64,000 bases of DNA from contig JANSYR010000007.1 in assembly GCA_024742285.1 (NCBI GenBank), positions 248,001 through 312,000 on the forward strand, read 5' to 3'. Both the position numbers and the translations under genes were made by a program. Positions 43,882-53,500 of the stretch are shown piece by piece (position 1 is the stretch's first letter; every line of letters begins with the position of its first letter). The notes under the pieces are model-generated. The model did no database searches and was not told the DNA's origin. It was given only the letters and a program-made list of their open reading frames with translations. This stretch comes from a bacterium. GTDB taxonomy: Bacteria > Myxococcota_A > UBA9160 > UBA4427.

Positions 43882-45156
43882 ATGGCCACAGCGACCGCAC
43901 CCGGTCCGTCCAGCTCGCCCGCGCACGGTGAGAAGCCGAAGCGCGCGATCGTGCTCTCCGGCGGCGGTGCGCGCGGGGCCTACGAGGCCGGCGTCCTCCG
44001 CTTCATCCTCGACGAGCTCCCGCGGCGGACCGGCATCCAGCCCGACTTCGACATCATCTGCGGAACGAGCGTCGGTGCGATCCACGCCTGCTTCCTCGCC
44101 GCGACCGCGGACGAGACGGAGAAGCGGGGCGAGCACCTGGTCGACATCTGGCACCGGATGAAGGTCCACGAGATCTTCGAGTTCACGACCCGGGACTTCT
44201 TCCGCCTCCCGCGGCGGATGCTCGGCGTGAAGCGCGTCGCCCAGCAGCTGCGCGAGGGCCAACGCCCGGATCGCCTCTACGGCCTCCTCGACACGGAGCC
44301 CCTCGAGCGCCTCGTCCTCCAGTCGATCCCCTGGCGCGGGATCCGCCGCAACCTGCGGACCGGCCGGGTCGACACCGTCTGCATCGCCGCGACCCAGATC
44401 GCGACCGGCCGCGCCGTCGTCTTCTGCGACTCGGCGCGCCCCGAGCTCCCGCCCTGGGCCTCCGTCTCGAACATCCGCATGCAGCGCATCCGACTCTCCC
44501 CGCTCCACGCCCTCGCCTCCGCGGCGATTCCGCTGCTCTTCCCCTCCGTTCGCGTCGGGGCGCGCTACTACGCGGACGGCGGGCTGCGTCTGAACACCCC
44601 CCTCGCCCCCGCGGTCCGCCTCGGCGCGGATCGCATCATGGTGATCGGCCTGACCCACCCGACGGAGCCTTCGGTCAACGAGGCGATCGCCCAGGAGCGG
44701 ACGGCCGAGTTCGGCAACCCGATGTACCTCTTCGGCAAGGTGCTGAACGCGCTCATGCTGTCCCCGATCGAGGCGGACGTCGCGCGGATGCACTTCATCA
44801 ACGACATCCTCGACGCGGGGCGCGACGTCTACGGCGACGACTTCCTGGCGCGAATCAACGCGAAGCTCCAGACGGAGGGAGACCGGGACCTCAAGCGGAT
44901 CGACGACCTGGTGATCCGCCCGTCCGAGGACCTCGGCGTGCTGGCGGCAGAGGTCGTGCGGGACGATCCGGATCTCGACTTCGGGCCCTTCCTGGGCCTG
45001 CTCCGACGGGCCAGCGGCGCCGGCACGACCGCCCGCGAAGCCGACCTGCTGTCCTATCTGCTCTTCGACGCCTCCTACGCGCGACGCTGTGAAGAGGTCG
45101 GGTACAAGGACGCGGAAGGCCGGGAAGACGAGCTCGCCGCCTTTTTCGACGCTTAG
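43882..45156 (+). CDS. Patatin-like phospholipase
   Basis: 424 residues. The patatin domain begins with AIVLSGGGARGAYEAGVL (oxyanion GGGARG), the nucleophile GTSVGA (GxSxG) and the dyad Asp in YYADGGLRLNTPL (DGG). It hydrolyses acyl esters of phospholipids or neutral lipids. A C-terminal extension of about 120 residues (DFLARINAKLQTEGDRDLKRIDDLVIRPSEDLGVLA) belongs to the bacterial patatin branch. The last codons (TTCGACGCTTAG) begin the 22-bp repeat at 45145. The N-terminus of ~18 residues is Ala/Pro/Ser rich. Confidence 0.9.
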   Translation: MATATAPGPSSSPAHGEKPKRAIVLSGGGARGAYEAGVLRFILDELPRRTGIQPDFDIICGTSVGAIHACFLAATADETEKRGEHLVDIWHRMKVHEIFEFTTRDFFRLPRRMLGVKRVAQQLREGQRPDRLYGLLDTEPLERLVLQSIPWRGIRRNLRTGRVDTVCIAATQIATGRAVVFCDSARPELPPWASVSNIRMQRIRLSPLHALASAAIPLLFPSVRVGARYYADGGLRLNTPLAPAVRLGADRIMVIGLTHPTEPSVNEAIAQERTAEFGNPMYLFGKVLNALMLSPIEADVARMHFINDILDAGRDVYGDDFLARINAKLQTEGDRDLKRIDDLVIRPSEDLGVLAAEVVRDDPDLDFGPFLGLLRRASGAGTTAREADLLSYLLFDASYARRCEEVGYKDAEGREDELAAFFDA

Positions 45157-45202
45157 CCGCAGCGCCTTCGACGCTCAGCCGCGGCGCTTTCGACGCTTGG
45201 CC
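45145..45202 (+). repeat. 22-bp tandem repeat across a stop codon
   Basis: Units begin at 45145, 45167 and 45189 (the last 14 bp only), each starting TTCGACGCT. The patatin stop is in unit 1 (CTTAG); units 2 and 3 have CTCAG and CTTGG. Confidence 0.75.
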
Positions 45203-45225
45203 GGGGAGCCGGTACTGTCCTCGCC

Positions 45226-46197
45226 ATGCGGGGGGACCAGCTCGCACGACAGTGGCAGTTGATCCAGCGTCTGGCACGGAGCCGTGCGGGCGTCGGCCTC
45301 GACGAGCTCGCCGAGGATCTCGGCTGCGTCCGGCGCACCGTCTACCGCGACCTCGATGCGCTCATGTACGCGGGCTTCCCGGTCACGAGCGAGAAGCGGG
45401 ACGGCAAGGCCTACTACCGCTTCCTCGACACGTTCCAGATGGGCCAGGTCCCCTTCACGCCGGACGAGCTGCTCGCCCTCGCGTTCTCGGAAGACCTGCT
45501 CAAGACCCTCGAAGGAACGGTCTTCCACGACTCGATCCAGGCGGCGCTCGCCAAGGTCCGCGCAGGCCTCGGCCCCGAGCTCTCGGGCTACCTCGAGCGG
45601 CTGGGCGACGGATTTCGCGTCCTGCCCGGGCCACACAAGCGCTACGCCGCCTTCCACGACACGATCCGGGTCCTGAACGAGGGCGTGCTCGAGAACCGGA
45701 CCCTCGAGATGACCTACCGGACCGGTCGCACGGGCGAGGAGTCGACCCGACGGATCGATCCCTACAAGGTCTGGTACCACGGCGGTGCGCTCTACGTGAT
45801 CGGACACGACCACCGGAGCGAGGAGATCCGGACCTTCGCCGTCGACCGGATCCTCGCGATCTCCGCGACGAGCGACGCCTTCGAGGTCGATCCGGAGTTC
45901 GACTTCGATGCCTACACGGCTTCCAGCTTCGGCGTCGTCGCGGAGCCCGCCGTCCCGATCCGCATCCGGTTCACGGCGCAATGGGCGTCCTACGTGAGCG
46001 AGCGCGAATGGCACGCGAGTCAGAAGACGGAAGCGCTCGCAGACGGGGGCCTCGAGCTCACGATGGAGGTCGGGGGAAGCCAGGAGCTCGCCAACTGGGT
46101 GCTCTCCTTCGGCGGCGGCGCCGAAGTCGTCGAGCCCGAGTCGCTGCGCAGCGAGGTGCGCGCCTCCCTCGAAGCGGCGCTCGCCCGCTATTCGTGA
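45226..46197 (+). CDS. WYL-domain transcriptional regulator
   Basis: 323 residues. N-terminal winged HTH of the DeoR-like HTH_11 type (about 5-60: LAEDLGCVRRTVYRDLDALMYAGFPV), a linker, and a WYL domain (about 135-225) with RIDPYKVWYHGGALYVIGHD, whose pattern differs slightly from the canonical W-Y-L. A C-terminal WCX domain follows. WYL proteins bind ligands or nucleic acids and regulate stress or phage-defence genes; no defence genes are near. Preceded by 22-bp repeats. Convergent with the di-iron protein gene. The target is unknown. Confidence 0.88.
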   Translation: MRGDQLARQWQLIQRLARSRAGVGLDELAEDLGCVRRTVYRDLDALMYAGFPVTSEKRDGKAYYRFLDTFQMGQVPFTPDELLALAFSEDLLKTLEGTVFHDSIQAALAKVRAGLGPELSGYLERLGDGFRVLPGPHKRYAAFHDTIRVLNEGVLENRTLEMTYRTGRTGEESTRRIDPYKVWYHGGALYVIGHDHRSEEIRTFAVDRILAISATSDAFEVDPEFDFDAYTASSFGVVAEPAVPIRIRFTAQWASYVSEREWHASQKTEALADGGLELTMEVGGSQELANWVLSFGGGAEVVEPESLRSEVRASLEAALARYS

Positions 46198-46246
46198 CCG
46201 GCCAGGCCGGGGCGAACGAGCGCCCGGAGAGAGAGCCGGGCCGCGC

Positions 46247-47299
46247 CTATGCGGCCGTCGCCGCGGACGCATCGTAGATCATGCCGACGCGCTTCCAGTG
46301 GTCCTCGGTCCGCCCGGTGATCAAGCCGAGGTTGCGCAGGTTCGGCACGACCGTGTGCATGTAGATCGGGCTGTTCAGCTCCGCGAAATTCGGCAGCTGA
46401 GTCGCGACCGCGACGACGCCTTCCGGGTCGTAGCCGTACTTGTCCGCGAAGGTCCGGAGCATCTCGAGCTGCTGGTTCGCGTTCAGCGTCTCGAGGATGT
46501 TGAAGGCCCAGTCCTCCATTTCGTCCATCTCGTCCTTCGACGCTTCCGTGACGATCCGACGCATGTTGAGGACGCCGAAGGCCGCGTGTCGCGATTCGTC
46601 CTGCTCGACCCGGTGGATCATCGTCGACAGCAGCTCGTTCCGGCTCTCCTTGCGGATCGTGTCCATGATCCCGACGGCCATGCCTTCGAAGAGGGTCTGC
46701 ATGCCGAGCACCTTCTTCTGCATGCCCTCCGCCTGGAGCAGGATGTCGAGCAGCGTCTTGAGATCGGCGCCGATCGGATGGATCTCGCCGACCTTCTCGT
46801 GCAGGAACTTCGCGAGGACTTCCACGTGGCGCGCTTCGTCGATCACCTGGCTCGCGGCGTAGAACTTCTGGTCGATCTCGCTGCAGACGTTCGTCAGCTG
46901 GCCGCAGAGCTGGAGCGCCGCCTGCTCGCCGTGGAGCAGCTGCGAGAGCGTGTACGCGACCTCGTCGTGGGTCGCTTCCTTCTGGGCCGCCTCGCTGCCG
47001 CCGCTCATCTTCACGCAATTCGCCATCAGCGAGAAATCGGGGTTCATCATCCATTCGTCGCGATCGATCGGCGTGTCCCAGTCGAGGTCGGTCTGGGCGT
47101 TCCACTGGCCCGCCTTGCCCTTCTCGTAGAGACGGCGCAGCTCGTCGATCTCGCTCTCGTAGGACCAGGTCCAGTGGAGCTCGACCGGCACGTCGACGTC
47201 GACGCGACTGCGCACGCCCTGGACGACGGCCTCGTCCTCGAAGTCGATGACCTCGAAGCCACCGATCTTCTTTCGCTGTTCACTGAGAATCTTGTCCAT
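46247..47299 (-). CDS. Ferritin-like di-iron protein (putative oxygenase)
   Basis: 350 residues, mostly helical. Candidate di-iron ligands: Glu in LLHGEQAAL, Glu and His in DEARHVEVL, Glu in QTLFEGMAV, and Glu and His in DESRHAAFG, the E, ExxH, E, ExxH arrangement of ferritin-like di-iron enzymes. The proteins most like it in layout are R2-like or AurF-like N-oxygenases, but I cannot assign a substrate. The N-terminal ~50 residues and the C-terminal tail are not recognised. It lies next to a TetR-type regulator on the same strand; the intervening DNA carries 19-bp tandem repeats. Confidence 0.75.
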   Translation of the reverse strand: MDKILSEQRKKIGGFEVIDFEDEAVVQGVRSRVDVDVPVELHWTWSYESEIDELRRLYEKGKAGQWNAQTDLDWDTPIDRDEWMMNPDFSLMANCVKMSGGSEAAQKEATHDEVAYTLSQLLHGEQAALQLCGQLTNVCSEIDQKFYAASQVIDEARHVEVLAKFLHEKVGEIHPIGADLKTLLDILLQAEGMQKKVLGMQTLFEGMAVGIMDTIRKESRNELLSTMIHRVEQDESRHAAFGVLNMRRIVTEASKDEMDEMEDWAFNILETLNANQQLEMLRTFADKYGYDPEGVVAVATQLPNFAELNSPIYMHTVVPNLRNLGLITGRTEDHWKRVGMIYDASAATAA

Positions 47300-47314
47300 G
47301 GGTTTCCTCTGTTG

Positions 47315-47378
47315 GGGAGCCCTCAGCGGGCATGGGAGCCCTCAGCGGGCAGAAGAGCCCTCAGCGGGCATGGGAGCC
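47315..47378. repeat. 19-bp tandem repeats before the di-iron gene
   Basis: Three near-perfect units start at 47315, 47334 and 47353, with a partial fourth at 47372. Each reads GAGCCCTCAGCGGGCA at its core. They lie between 15 and 80 bp upstream of the di-iron gene start, in its leader or promoter. Confidence 0.75.
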
Positions 47379-47411
47379 GAGAGGGGCGTAAGAAGACGCT
47401 GGGGTCCGACG

Positions 47412-48074
47412 TCAGGCCACGAGCCCGCGCCGGATGAACTGGGCGACCTCGCGGCGACGGCGTTCGACCGCCGGGCCGGAGAAGACGGACTCCCCGAGCA
47501 GCGCTTCGCCGAGCTCGCCCGAGGAGAAGTGGAAGGTGATCGCCCCGATCACCGTCAGCAGCGTGTCGGGGATCGAGACCGGCCGAAAGGCACCGGAGGC
47601 GATCCCCGCCTCCAACAGCGCCGCGAAGCGCTCGAGGATTCCGGCGAGCCGCAGCTCGAAGTCCTCGAGGTCGCGATCGAGCCCCTCGGCGGCCTGGAGC
47701 ACGATCGCCGGGAAGGGCTCCTCGTCGACCAGCGCCCGCATCATCAGACGGCCCGCCGGCACGTCCTCCGAGAGCGTGCAGACGACGGCATCGATCCAGG
47801 CCTCGAGCTGCTCCACCGGCGATCCGTCCGTCGCGACGGACAGCAGCGCCCCCTCGATCCGTATCAGCGAGCGGTCGAGGACGGCGCTGTAGAGCTCCTG
47901 CTTGTTCGGGAAGTGGTGGAAGAGCGCCGATTTCGAGAGCCCCACCGTCGTCGCGAGCTCTCGCATGCCCACGCCGGCGTAGCCGCCGATCGCGAACAGG
48001 CCCTCGGCGGTCTCGAGGATCTTGTCGCGGCTGTCCGGGGGCCGGGGGTGGGGGGATTCGTCGCTCGGGATCAT
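47412..48074 (-). CDS. TetR/AcrR family regulator
   Basis: 220 residues. The N-terminal HTH (about 15-65: ILETAEGLFAIGGYAGVGMRELATTVGLSKSALFHHFPNKQELYSAVLD) is the typical TetR DNA-binding domain; the C-terminal helical domain binds an unknown ligand. A perfect 18-bp palindrome sits 15 bp before the start codon, an expected auto-operator. The di-iron gene follows on the same strand and may be its target. The TetR C-terminal domain has no recognisable signature. Confidence 0.9.
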   Translation of the reverse strand: MIPSDESPHPRPPDSRDKILETAEGLFAIGGYAGVGMRELATTVGLSKSALFHHFPNKQELYSAVLDRSLIRIEGALLSVATDGSPVEQLEAWIDAVVCTLSEDVPAGRLMMRALVDEEPFPAIVLQAAEGLDRDLEDFELRLAGILERFAALLEAGIASGAFRPVSIPDTLLTVIGAITFHFSSGELGEALLGESVFSGPAVERRRREVAQFIRRGLVA

Positions 48075-48088
48075 GGTGGAGAGACTAT

Positions 48089-48106
48089 CGACCGACCGGT
48101 CGGTCG
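48089..48106. promoter_or_regulatory. Predicted TetR operator (18-bp palindrome)
   Basis: CGACCGACCGGTCGGTCG is a perfect palindrome 15 bp before the TetR start codon. GACCGACCGGTCGGTC-type sites are a common TetR-family operator. Confidence 0.75.
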
Positions 48107-48510
48107 GTCAACTGGAAAGCCGATCGCGGATCGTGACCTCGAGTCGATTCCGGGACGGACGGAACCATTCCGAGGCCCCGCTCCTCCAAGGAAATCGGGG
48201 GAGCATCGACCGCAACAAAGCCGTAATTCTGAAGCGGAATTCGCTGCGAACCGGGGGAGTTGCGAGGCGGATCTCGCTATCGTCCGCCGCCCCGGCCGCG
48301 GCCGTTCCAGCCTGACCGCGCCGCGCCGAATCGAGGGGCGCGTCTCCATCGAGGCGCGGGCCGCGATCGAGGGGCGCGCCGCTGGCCTCCACAGACCGTT
48401 CGCGTCCGCATGCCCGCTCGAATGTCCGGAGCGGCGCGCCCGCCCCTTCACATTGGCCGACTCCGGCCCGAACCCGCTTCCCAGCGATCCCAGAGCGACC
48501 CGAGAAAACC
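48107..48510. other. Intergenic region upstream of tpsB, 404 bp
   Basis: Shared with the TetR gene. From 48330 to 48383 there are three imperfect 18-bp units (ATCGAGG-type starts at 48330, 48348 and 48366). Somewhat lower GC lies at 48200-48260 (caaagccgtaattctgaagcggaattcg), a plausible promoter. No other gene was recognised. Confidence 0.45.
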
Positions 48511-50565
48511 TTGCCGCCCCTTCCGCGACGCGCCACCGCCCCGAGTCGACCGACCCCCCTGCGTGTCGGAGTCCTGCTCGCCGTGGGGCTCGCGGCGCTG
48601 GTCGGCGCCTCGGGCGCCCCCGCCCAGGTGCTCCTCGACGAGGCCGATGGGCGGCCGGTCTTCCCGGTCGGCGATCTCGAGCTCGTGTATCCGACCGCCC
48701 ACACGGACCACCCCGCGATCGAGGGTCTGCTCCCGATCGAGGTCGCCCTGCGCGAGACCGCCAACGGGTTCACGGCCGCGCGTCCCGACGCGCCGACGAT
48801 CCCCCACGTCTTCCGCGCGAGCGGGACCGAACCGATCGACCTCGACGCGGAAGGCCTCGTCGCCGTCCTGACCGCCGTCGTGAAACGGCTCCACGCCGCC
48901 GGCTACTACGGCGTCGACGTCCGCCCGGCCGCCCGCGACTTCGACCTCGTCGAAGCGCGCGACCTGCGAACCGGAGGACGAACCGCCCTCGGCCTCGAGA
49001 TCCGGATCGGACGCGTCGGGCAGGTCCGCACCATCGCCGCCGGCGACCGCGTGAAGAGCGACTGGAAGATCGACAACGAAATCCACGAACGGATCCGCCT
49101 CGCCTCCCCGCTCCAGCCGGCCAGCGTCGGGGACGAAGCCGCGACGGACCTGCTCGATCGACACGCCCTCGAGGACTATCTCCATCGCTTGAACCGCCAC
49201 TCGGGCCGACGGGTCGAAGCGGCGCTGTCCCCCGGCGAAGAGCCCGGCGAGGTCATCCTCGACTACCGCATCCTCGAGACGAAGCCCTGGTTCGTCTACG
49301 GCCAGGGCAGCAATACGGGAACCAGCCGAACGAACCTCTGGCAGCAGCGGTACGGCTTCAGCCATCGTCAGCTCACGGATCGCGACGACGTCCTCTCGTT
49401 CGAGTACCTGAACACGGGCCTCGACGACGTGAACGCCGTCGCCGCGCGCTACCAGGCTCCCTTCTTCGGTTCGGATCGCCCGGACTGGATGAACCACCGG
49501 CGCGGTGACCCCGAGTGGCTCGAGTGGATCCCGCGCGACGACATCCCGTGGTGGGGCGTCGATCGGCTGCGTTGGGAGGCGGAGTTCAGCTGGAGCCTGT
49601 CGGAAGTCGGTTCCGCCGCCACCTTCCTCAATCTGGCCAACGACATCGTGCGCAGCGAGAGCTTTCTCTACGGCGGGCGCTTCGTCTACGAGGTGTACCA
49701 GCACCGGAACTTCTTCGTCGACGTCTGGGGCGGACTCCGACTGCAGGACCTCGACGTCGACAACAAGAGCCCCGCCTCCCCGACCCGCGGACAGGCGCTT
49801 CTCGTCGTTCCCCGGGTCGGTGTCCACGCGGAGCGGATCAACGAGCTCTCCGCGTTCTCCGCCGACCTCGACATCTCGGGCCAGACGAACGAGATCGACC
49901 CATCGAACCGGACCGCCCTGGGCCGAACGGACGTCGTCGACCGCTATGCCCAGCTCGGATTCAGCGTGAACTGGTCCGGCTACCTCGAACCGATCGTGAA
50001 CCCCGATGCCTGGCGCGACCCGGCGACGCACACGAGCTCCACCCTCGCCCACGAGCTGGCTCTCAGCTTCCGCTCCCAGTACACCTTCGACGACGCACGG
50101 GTGATCCCGCAGGCGAACGCCACCCTCGGCGGTCTGTACAGCGTGCGCGGCTACCCTCAGTCGGTGGCGGTCGGCGACGATCTCTACGTCGGATCGGTCG
50201 AGTACCGCTTCCACGTTCCGCGGGCGCTGCCGATCCGCCGGAAGCCGCTCACGATGCCGCTGCTCGGCGACTTCCGCGCCTCGCCCCAGCAGGTCTACGG
50301 TCGCCCGGACTGGGACTTCGTCTTTCGCGCTTTCTTCGACGTCGGTCGGACCGAGCGGAACGAGTCGAGCCTCCAACCCGGCGAGCGGGACCAGACCCTG
50401 ATGAGCGCGGGCATCGGTGCCGAGCTCCAGATCCTCTCGAACGTGCGCGCGCGCGTCGACTGGGCCGTCGCACTCGAAGACGAGCTCGGCGTGGGCGGCA
50501 ACGGACGCGAAGTCGTCAACAGCGGAGACAGCGAGATCCATGCGTTGTTCAGCATCGTCTACTGA
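48511..50565 (+). CDS. TpsB outer-membrane transporter (ShlB/FhaC family)
   Basis: 684 residues from a TTG. Signal peptide (LRVGVLLAVGLAALVGASGAPA), periplasmic POTRA-like regions (about 40-250; AVVKRLHAAGYYGVDVRPAA), and a 16-strand barrel. GGLYSVRGYPQSVAVGDD is the VRGY/F motif of the L6 loop that gates TpsB pores. It translocates the TpsA partner across the outer membrane. The last residues (HALFSIVY) have a terminal aromatic residue, as in outer membrane barrels. tpsA starts 26 bp inside its end or 76 bp after it. Confidence 0.9.
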   Translation: MPPLPRRATAPSRPTPLRVGVLLAVGLAALVGASGAPAQVLLDEADGRPVFPVGDLELVYPTAHTDHPAIEGLLPIEVALRETANGFTAARPDAPTIPHVFRASGTEPIDLDAEGLVAVLTAVVKRLHAAGYYGVDVRPAARDFDLVEARDLRTGGRTALGLEIRIGRVGQVRTIAAGDRVKSDWKIDNEIHERIRLASPLQPASVGDEAATDLLDRHALEDYLHRLNRHSGRRVEAALSPGEEPGEVILDYRILETKPWFVYGQGSNTGTSRTNLWQQRYGFSHRQLTDRDDVLSFEYLNTGLDDVNAVAARYQAPFFGSDRPDWMNHRRGDPEWLEWIPRDDIPWWGVDRLRWEAEFSWSLSEVGSAATFLNLANDIVRSESFLYGGRFVYEVYQHRNFFVDVWGGLRLQDLDVDNKSPASPTRGQALLVVPRVGVHAERINELSAFSADLDISGQTNEIDPSNRTALGRTDVVDRYAQLGFSVNWSGYLEPIVNPDAWRDPATHTSSTLAHELALSFRSQYTFDDARVIPQANATLGGLYSVRGYPQSVAVGDDLYVGSVEYRFHVPRALPIRRKPLTMPLLGDFRASPQQVYGRPDWDFVFRAFFDVGRTERNESSLQPGERDQTLMSAGIGAELQILSNVRARVDWAVALEDELGVGGNGREVVNSGDSEIHALFSIVY

Positions 50566-53500
50566 CGCTGGGCGGCGCGAAGGCCGCCCCCGGGACGCCC
50601 GCGCGCGCACGCGAGGCAAGCGATCCGCGTTCGAGCGCGCCGTGGCGCGGCTGCTCGTCGCGGCGATCGTGTCGCTCACGCCCGCGACCGGCTTCGCCGG
50701 TGAGGAGTTCCAGTCCGCGGACCAGGCGGTGATGCTCACGCCGGGCGAGATCGACAACTCCCAGCGAGGGCTCACGGTCATCCACTCGGCCGAGCAGGAG
50801 GGCGTGACGGACTGGCGGGGCGGCTTCGACCAGCCCGTCGACAACACGCTGATCTTCTCGCTGACCGCCGAGGGCGCGCAGCACCTGAACCTGATCGGCG
50901 GCGATCAGATCGCGATGATCCACGGCCAGGTCCGCTCCGGCGCCGACGACACGATCATCTTCGCCGCCCCCAACGGCATCTACATCGGCACGACCGCCAT
51001 CATCGACGTCGGCAACCTCGTGGCCGTCGGAGCCGACCTGACGGACATCGATTCGATCGGCGGGCGGGATCTCGAGCTGACCGGGCGCGTCGTCGCAGCG
51101 CCGGGCAGCGTGATCGCGGCCGAAGAGAACGTGCTCCTCTACGGCACCGACGTCCTGCTGGCCGGCGAGATCTTCACGCCGGGCGGACGCCTCCTCGCGG
51201 TCGGTGCCGACTCGATCCACTTCCTCGACGCCGACACGATCACGGAGGGCTTGACCAACCCGATGGACCTGATCGCCCTCACGGGCAACGGCGGCGTCCA
51301 GAACCTCGGGGAGCTGACCGCGGAGACGGCGGCGCTGATCGGCCGGCGCGTCGTGAACACCGGGCACATCGAGATCGAAGACGGCACGCTCATGATGCTC
51401 GGCGGCGAGGCCGTCCGGCTCGTCGAGTTCGACAATCCGGTCGTGGTCGAGATCCCCCGCGCGAACGGACCCGACAACCACGTCGAGGCCCCCGAGTACG
51501 CCGTGGAGAACCGCGGCACGATCGACGCCGGTCGCGGGCGCGTGCGTCTGGCCGCCGCGGATCCCCTCGGCTGGGGCATCCGACAGATCGCCGAGGCCGG
51601 CGGCGACACGCCGTCGATCCGTGCCGGCACCATCGAGATCGCCGGGGGCGAGAACGGCCGGGTCGAGATCGCGGGCGTGCTCGACGCGAGCGACCGGTCG
51701 GACGATGGCCTCGGCGGCACGATCGACGTGACCGGCGAGACGATCGTGCTGGCGGGAGACGTCCGGGCCGACGACGGAACGATCATCGCCGAGGGCGCGA
51801 CCCTCGACGCGTCCGGTGGCGCGGGCGGCGGCTCGATCCGCGTGGGTGGCGACGAGCTGGGCAAGGGCGAGCTGCAGCGCGCCCGGGGCCTCGTCGTCGC
51901 CGAGGGCGCCGAGGTCCGCGCCGACGCGATCACGAATGGCGACGGCGGGCGGGTCATCCTCTTCGCCGAGTCCCTGACCCACATCGCCGGCGCGGTCTCG
52001 GCGCGCGGCGGGGCCGAGGGCGGCGACGGCGGCTTCGTCGAGACCTCGGGCCTCGAGCGGCTCTCCCTCGAAACGACCCCGGACCTCTCCGCACCGGAGG
52101 GCGAAGGCGGGCACTGGCTGATCGACCCCTTCTCGATCCGGCTCGTCGACGAAGACAATGATCTCGACTGCGGCTTCGGCCAACCGGCTTGTCTGAACCG
52201 GGCCGTCGAAGCGATCCTCGACCCGAATTTCGACAGCGCGGGCTTCGATGACGTGCTGCGGGCCATCGACTTCGAAGTGGGCGGCACGGACCCCAACACG
52301 GTCGACGTCGCGCTGATCGTCCGCGCGCTCTCGGTCGGCACCGACGTCACGCTCTCGACCGAAGCCTTCGATCCGCGGGTCGAGAGCAGGGACGAGATCG
52401 CCGACGGCGCCGGCAACATCGACGTCGAAGCCGACATCCTGATCCCCGATGGTGCCGCCGCGCCGGGAACCCGCGCCACGCTGACCCTTCTCGCCGCCGG
52501 CGACATCAACATCGACGCGAACATCCTCGTCGGAGACGGCGACACCACCGTCACGCCTAACATGTCCCTCGGCCTGGTGTTCAATGCAAACGACCAGGCC
52601 CAGCGCGACCCGAACGAAGACTTCGACCGGGACCAGGTCAACGGCGACGTGAACATCCGCGCCGACATGCGGACCGGCGGCGGCGGCTTCGTCGCCCGCG
52701 GCATCAGCGTGCGCCAGGACGCCGGATTCACCCTCGAGACCGACGGGGGCTCCGTGTTCCTGCAGTCCGGATCGATCGATCGGTTCGGCAACGTCGGCGA
52801 GTTCGAGGCGTCCTCCCGCTCGGAATTCGATCCCACGACGGCCGGAATCTCGACGGGCATCGACATCGACGGAACGATCGACACCGCACGCCCGGACGAC
52901 GACGCCCTCGAAGGGGGAGCCATCACCCTCGAGGCCGCGAGCGTGAACGTCCGCCGCCGACTCAGCCCGACCGAGATCTTCATCGAGGCCGGCGAGCTCG
53001 ACGTCTCGGGCACGCTCCGATCCGGCGGCGGCGCGATGTCCCTGCGCGCCGGCGTGAGTGGAACGACGAGCGTCGGCAACGCGCGCTTCGATGGCGCGAC
53101 CCTCGACGCCCGCTTCACGAATCCCGCGGTCGACTCGGACGGCGGTCCCATCTCGATCGTCGCGAACCGCCTCGACCCGGAGGACCGCCAACTCCGTTCG
53201 GTCGACGTCGTCGACGACATGTCGCCGGACGCCCAGGGCGGCGTCATCGCGATGAGCGGCGCGAACGACGTCCGGACCGAAGGCGGACTGCTCACGATCG
53301 GCAGCGCGACCACGCGAAGCGTCAGCCTGGAAGGCACGTTCGACACGACCGGCGGCGACGACGGTGAGAACGGCCTCCTCGCGGTCTTCGCCGGAGACCG
53401 CAGCGGAATCGACACCGACGACGATCTCTACGGGAACGGAGAGATCACGATCGGCGGAAGCACGCCGACCACGCTCGCCGCCGCCGGCATCACGCTGCGC

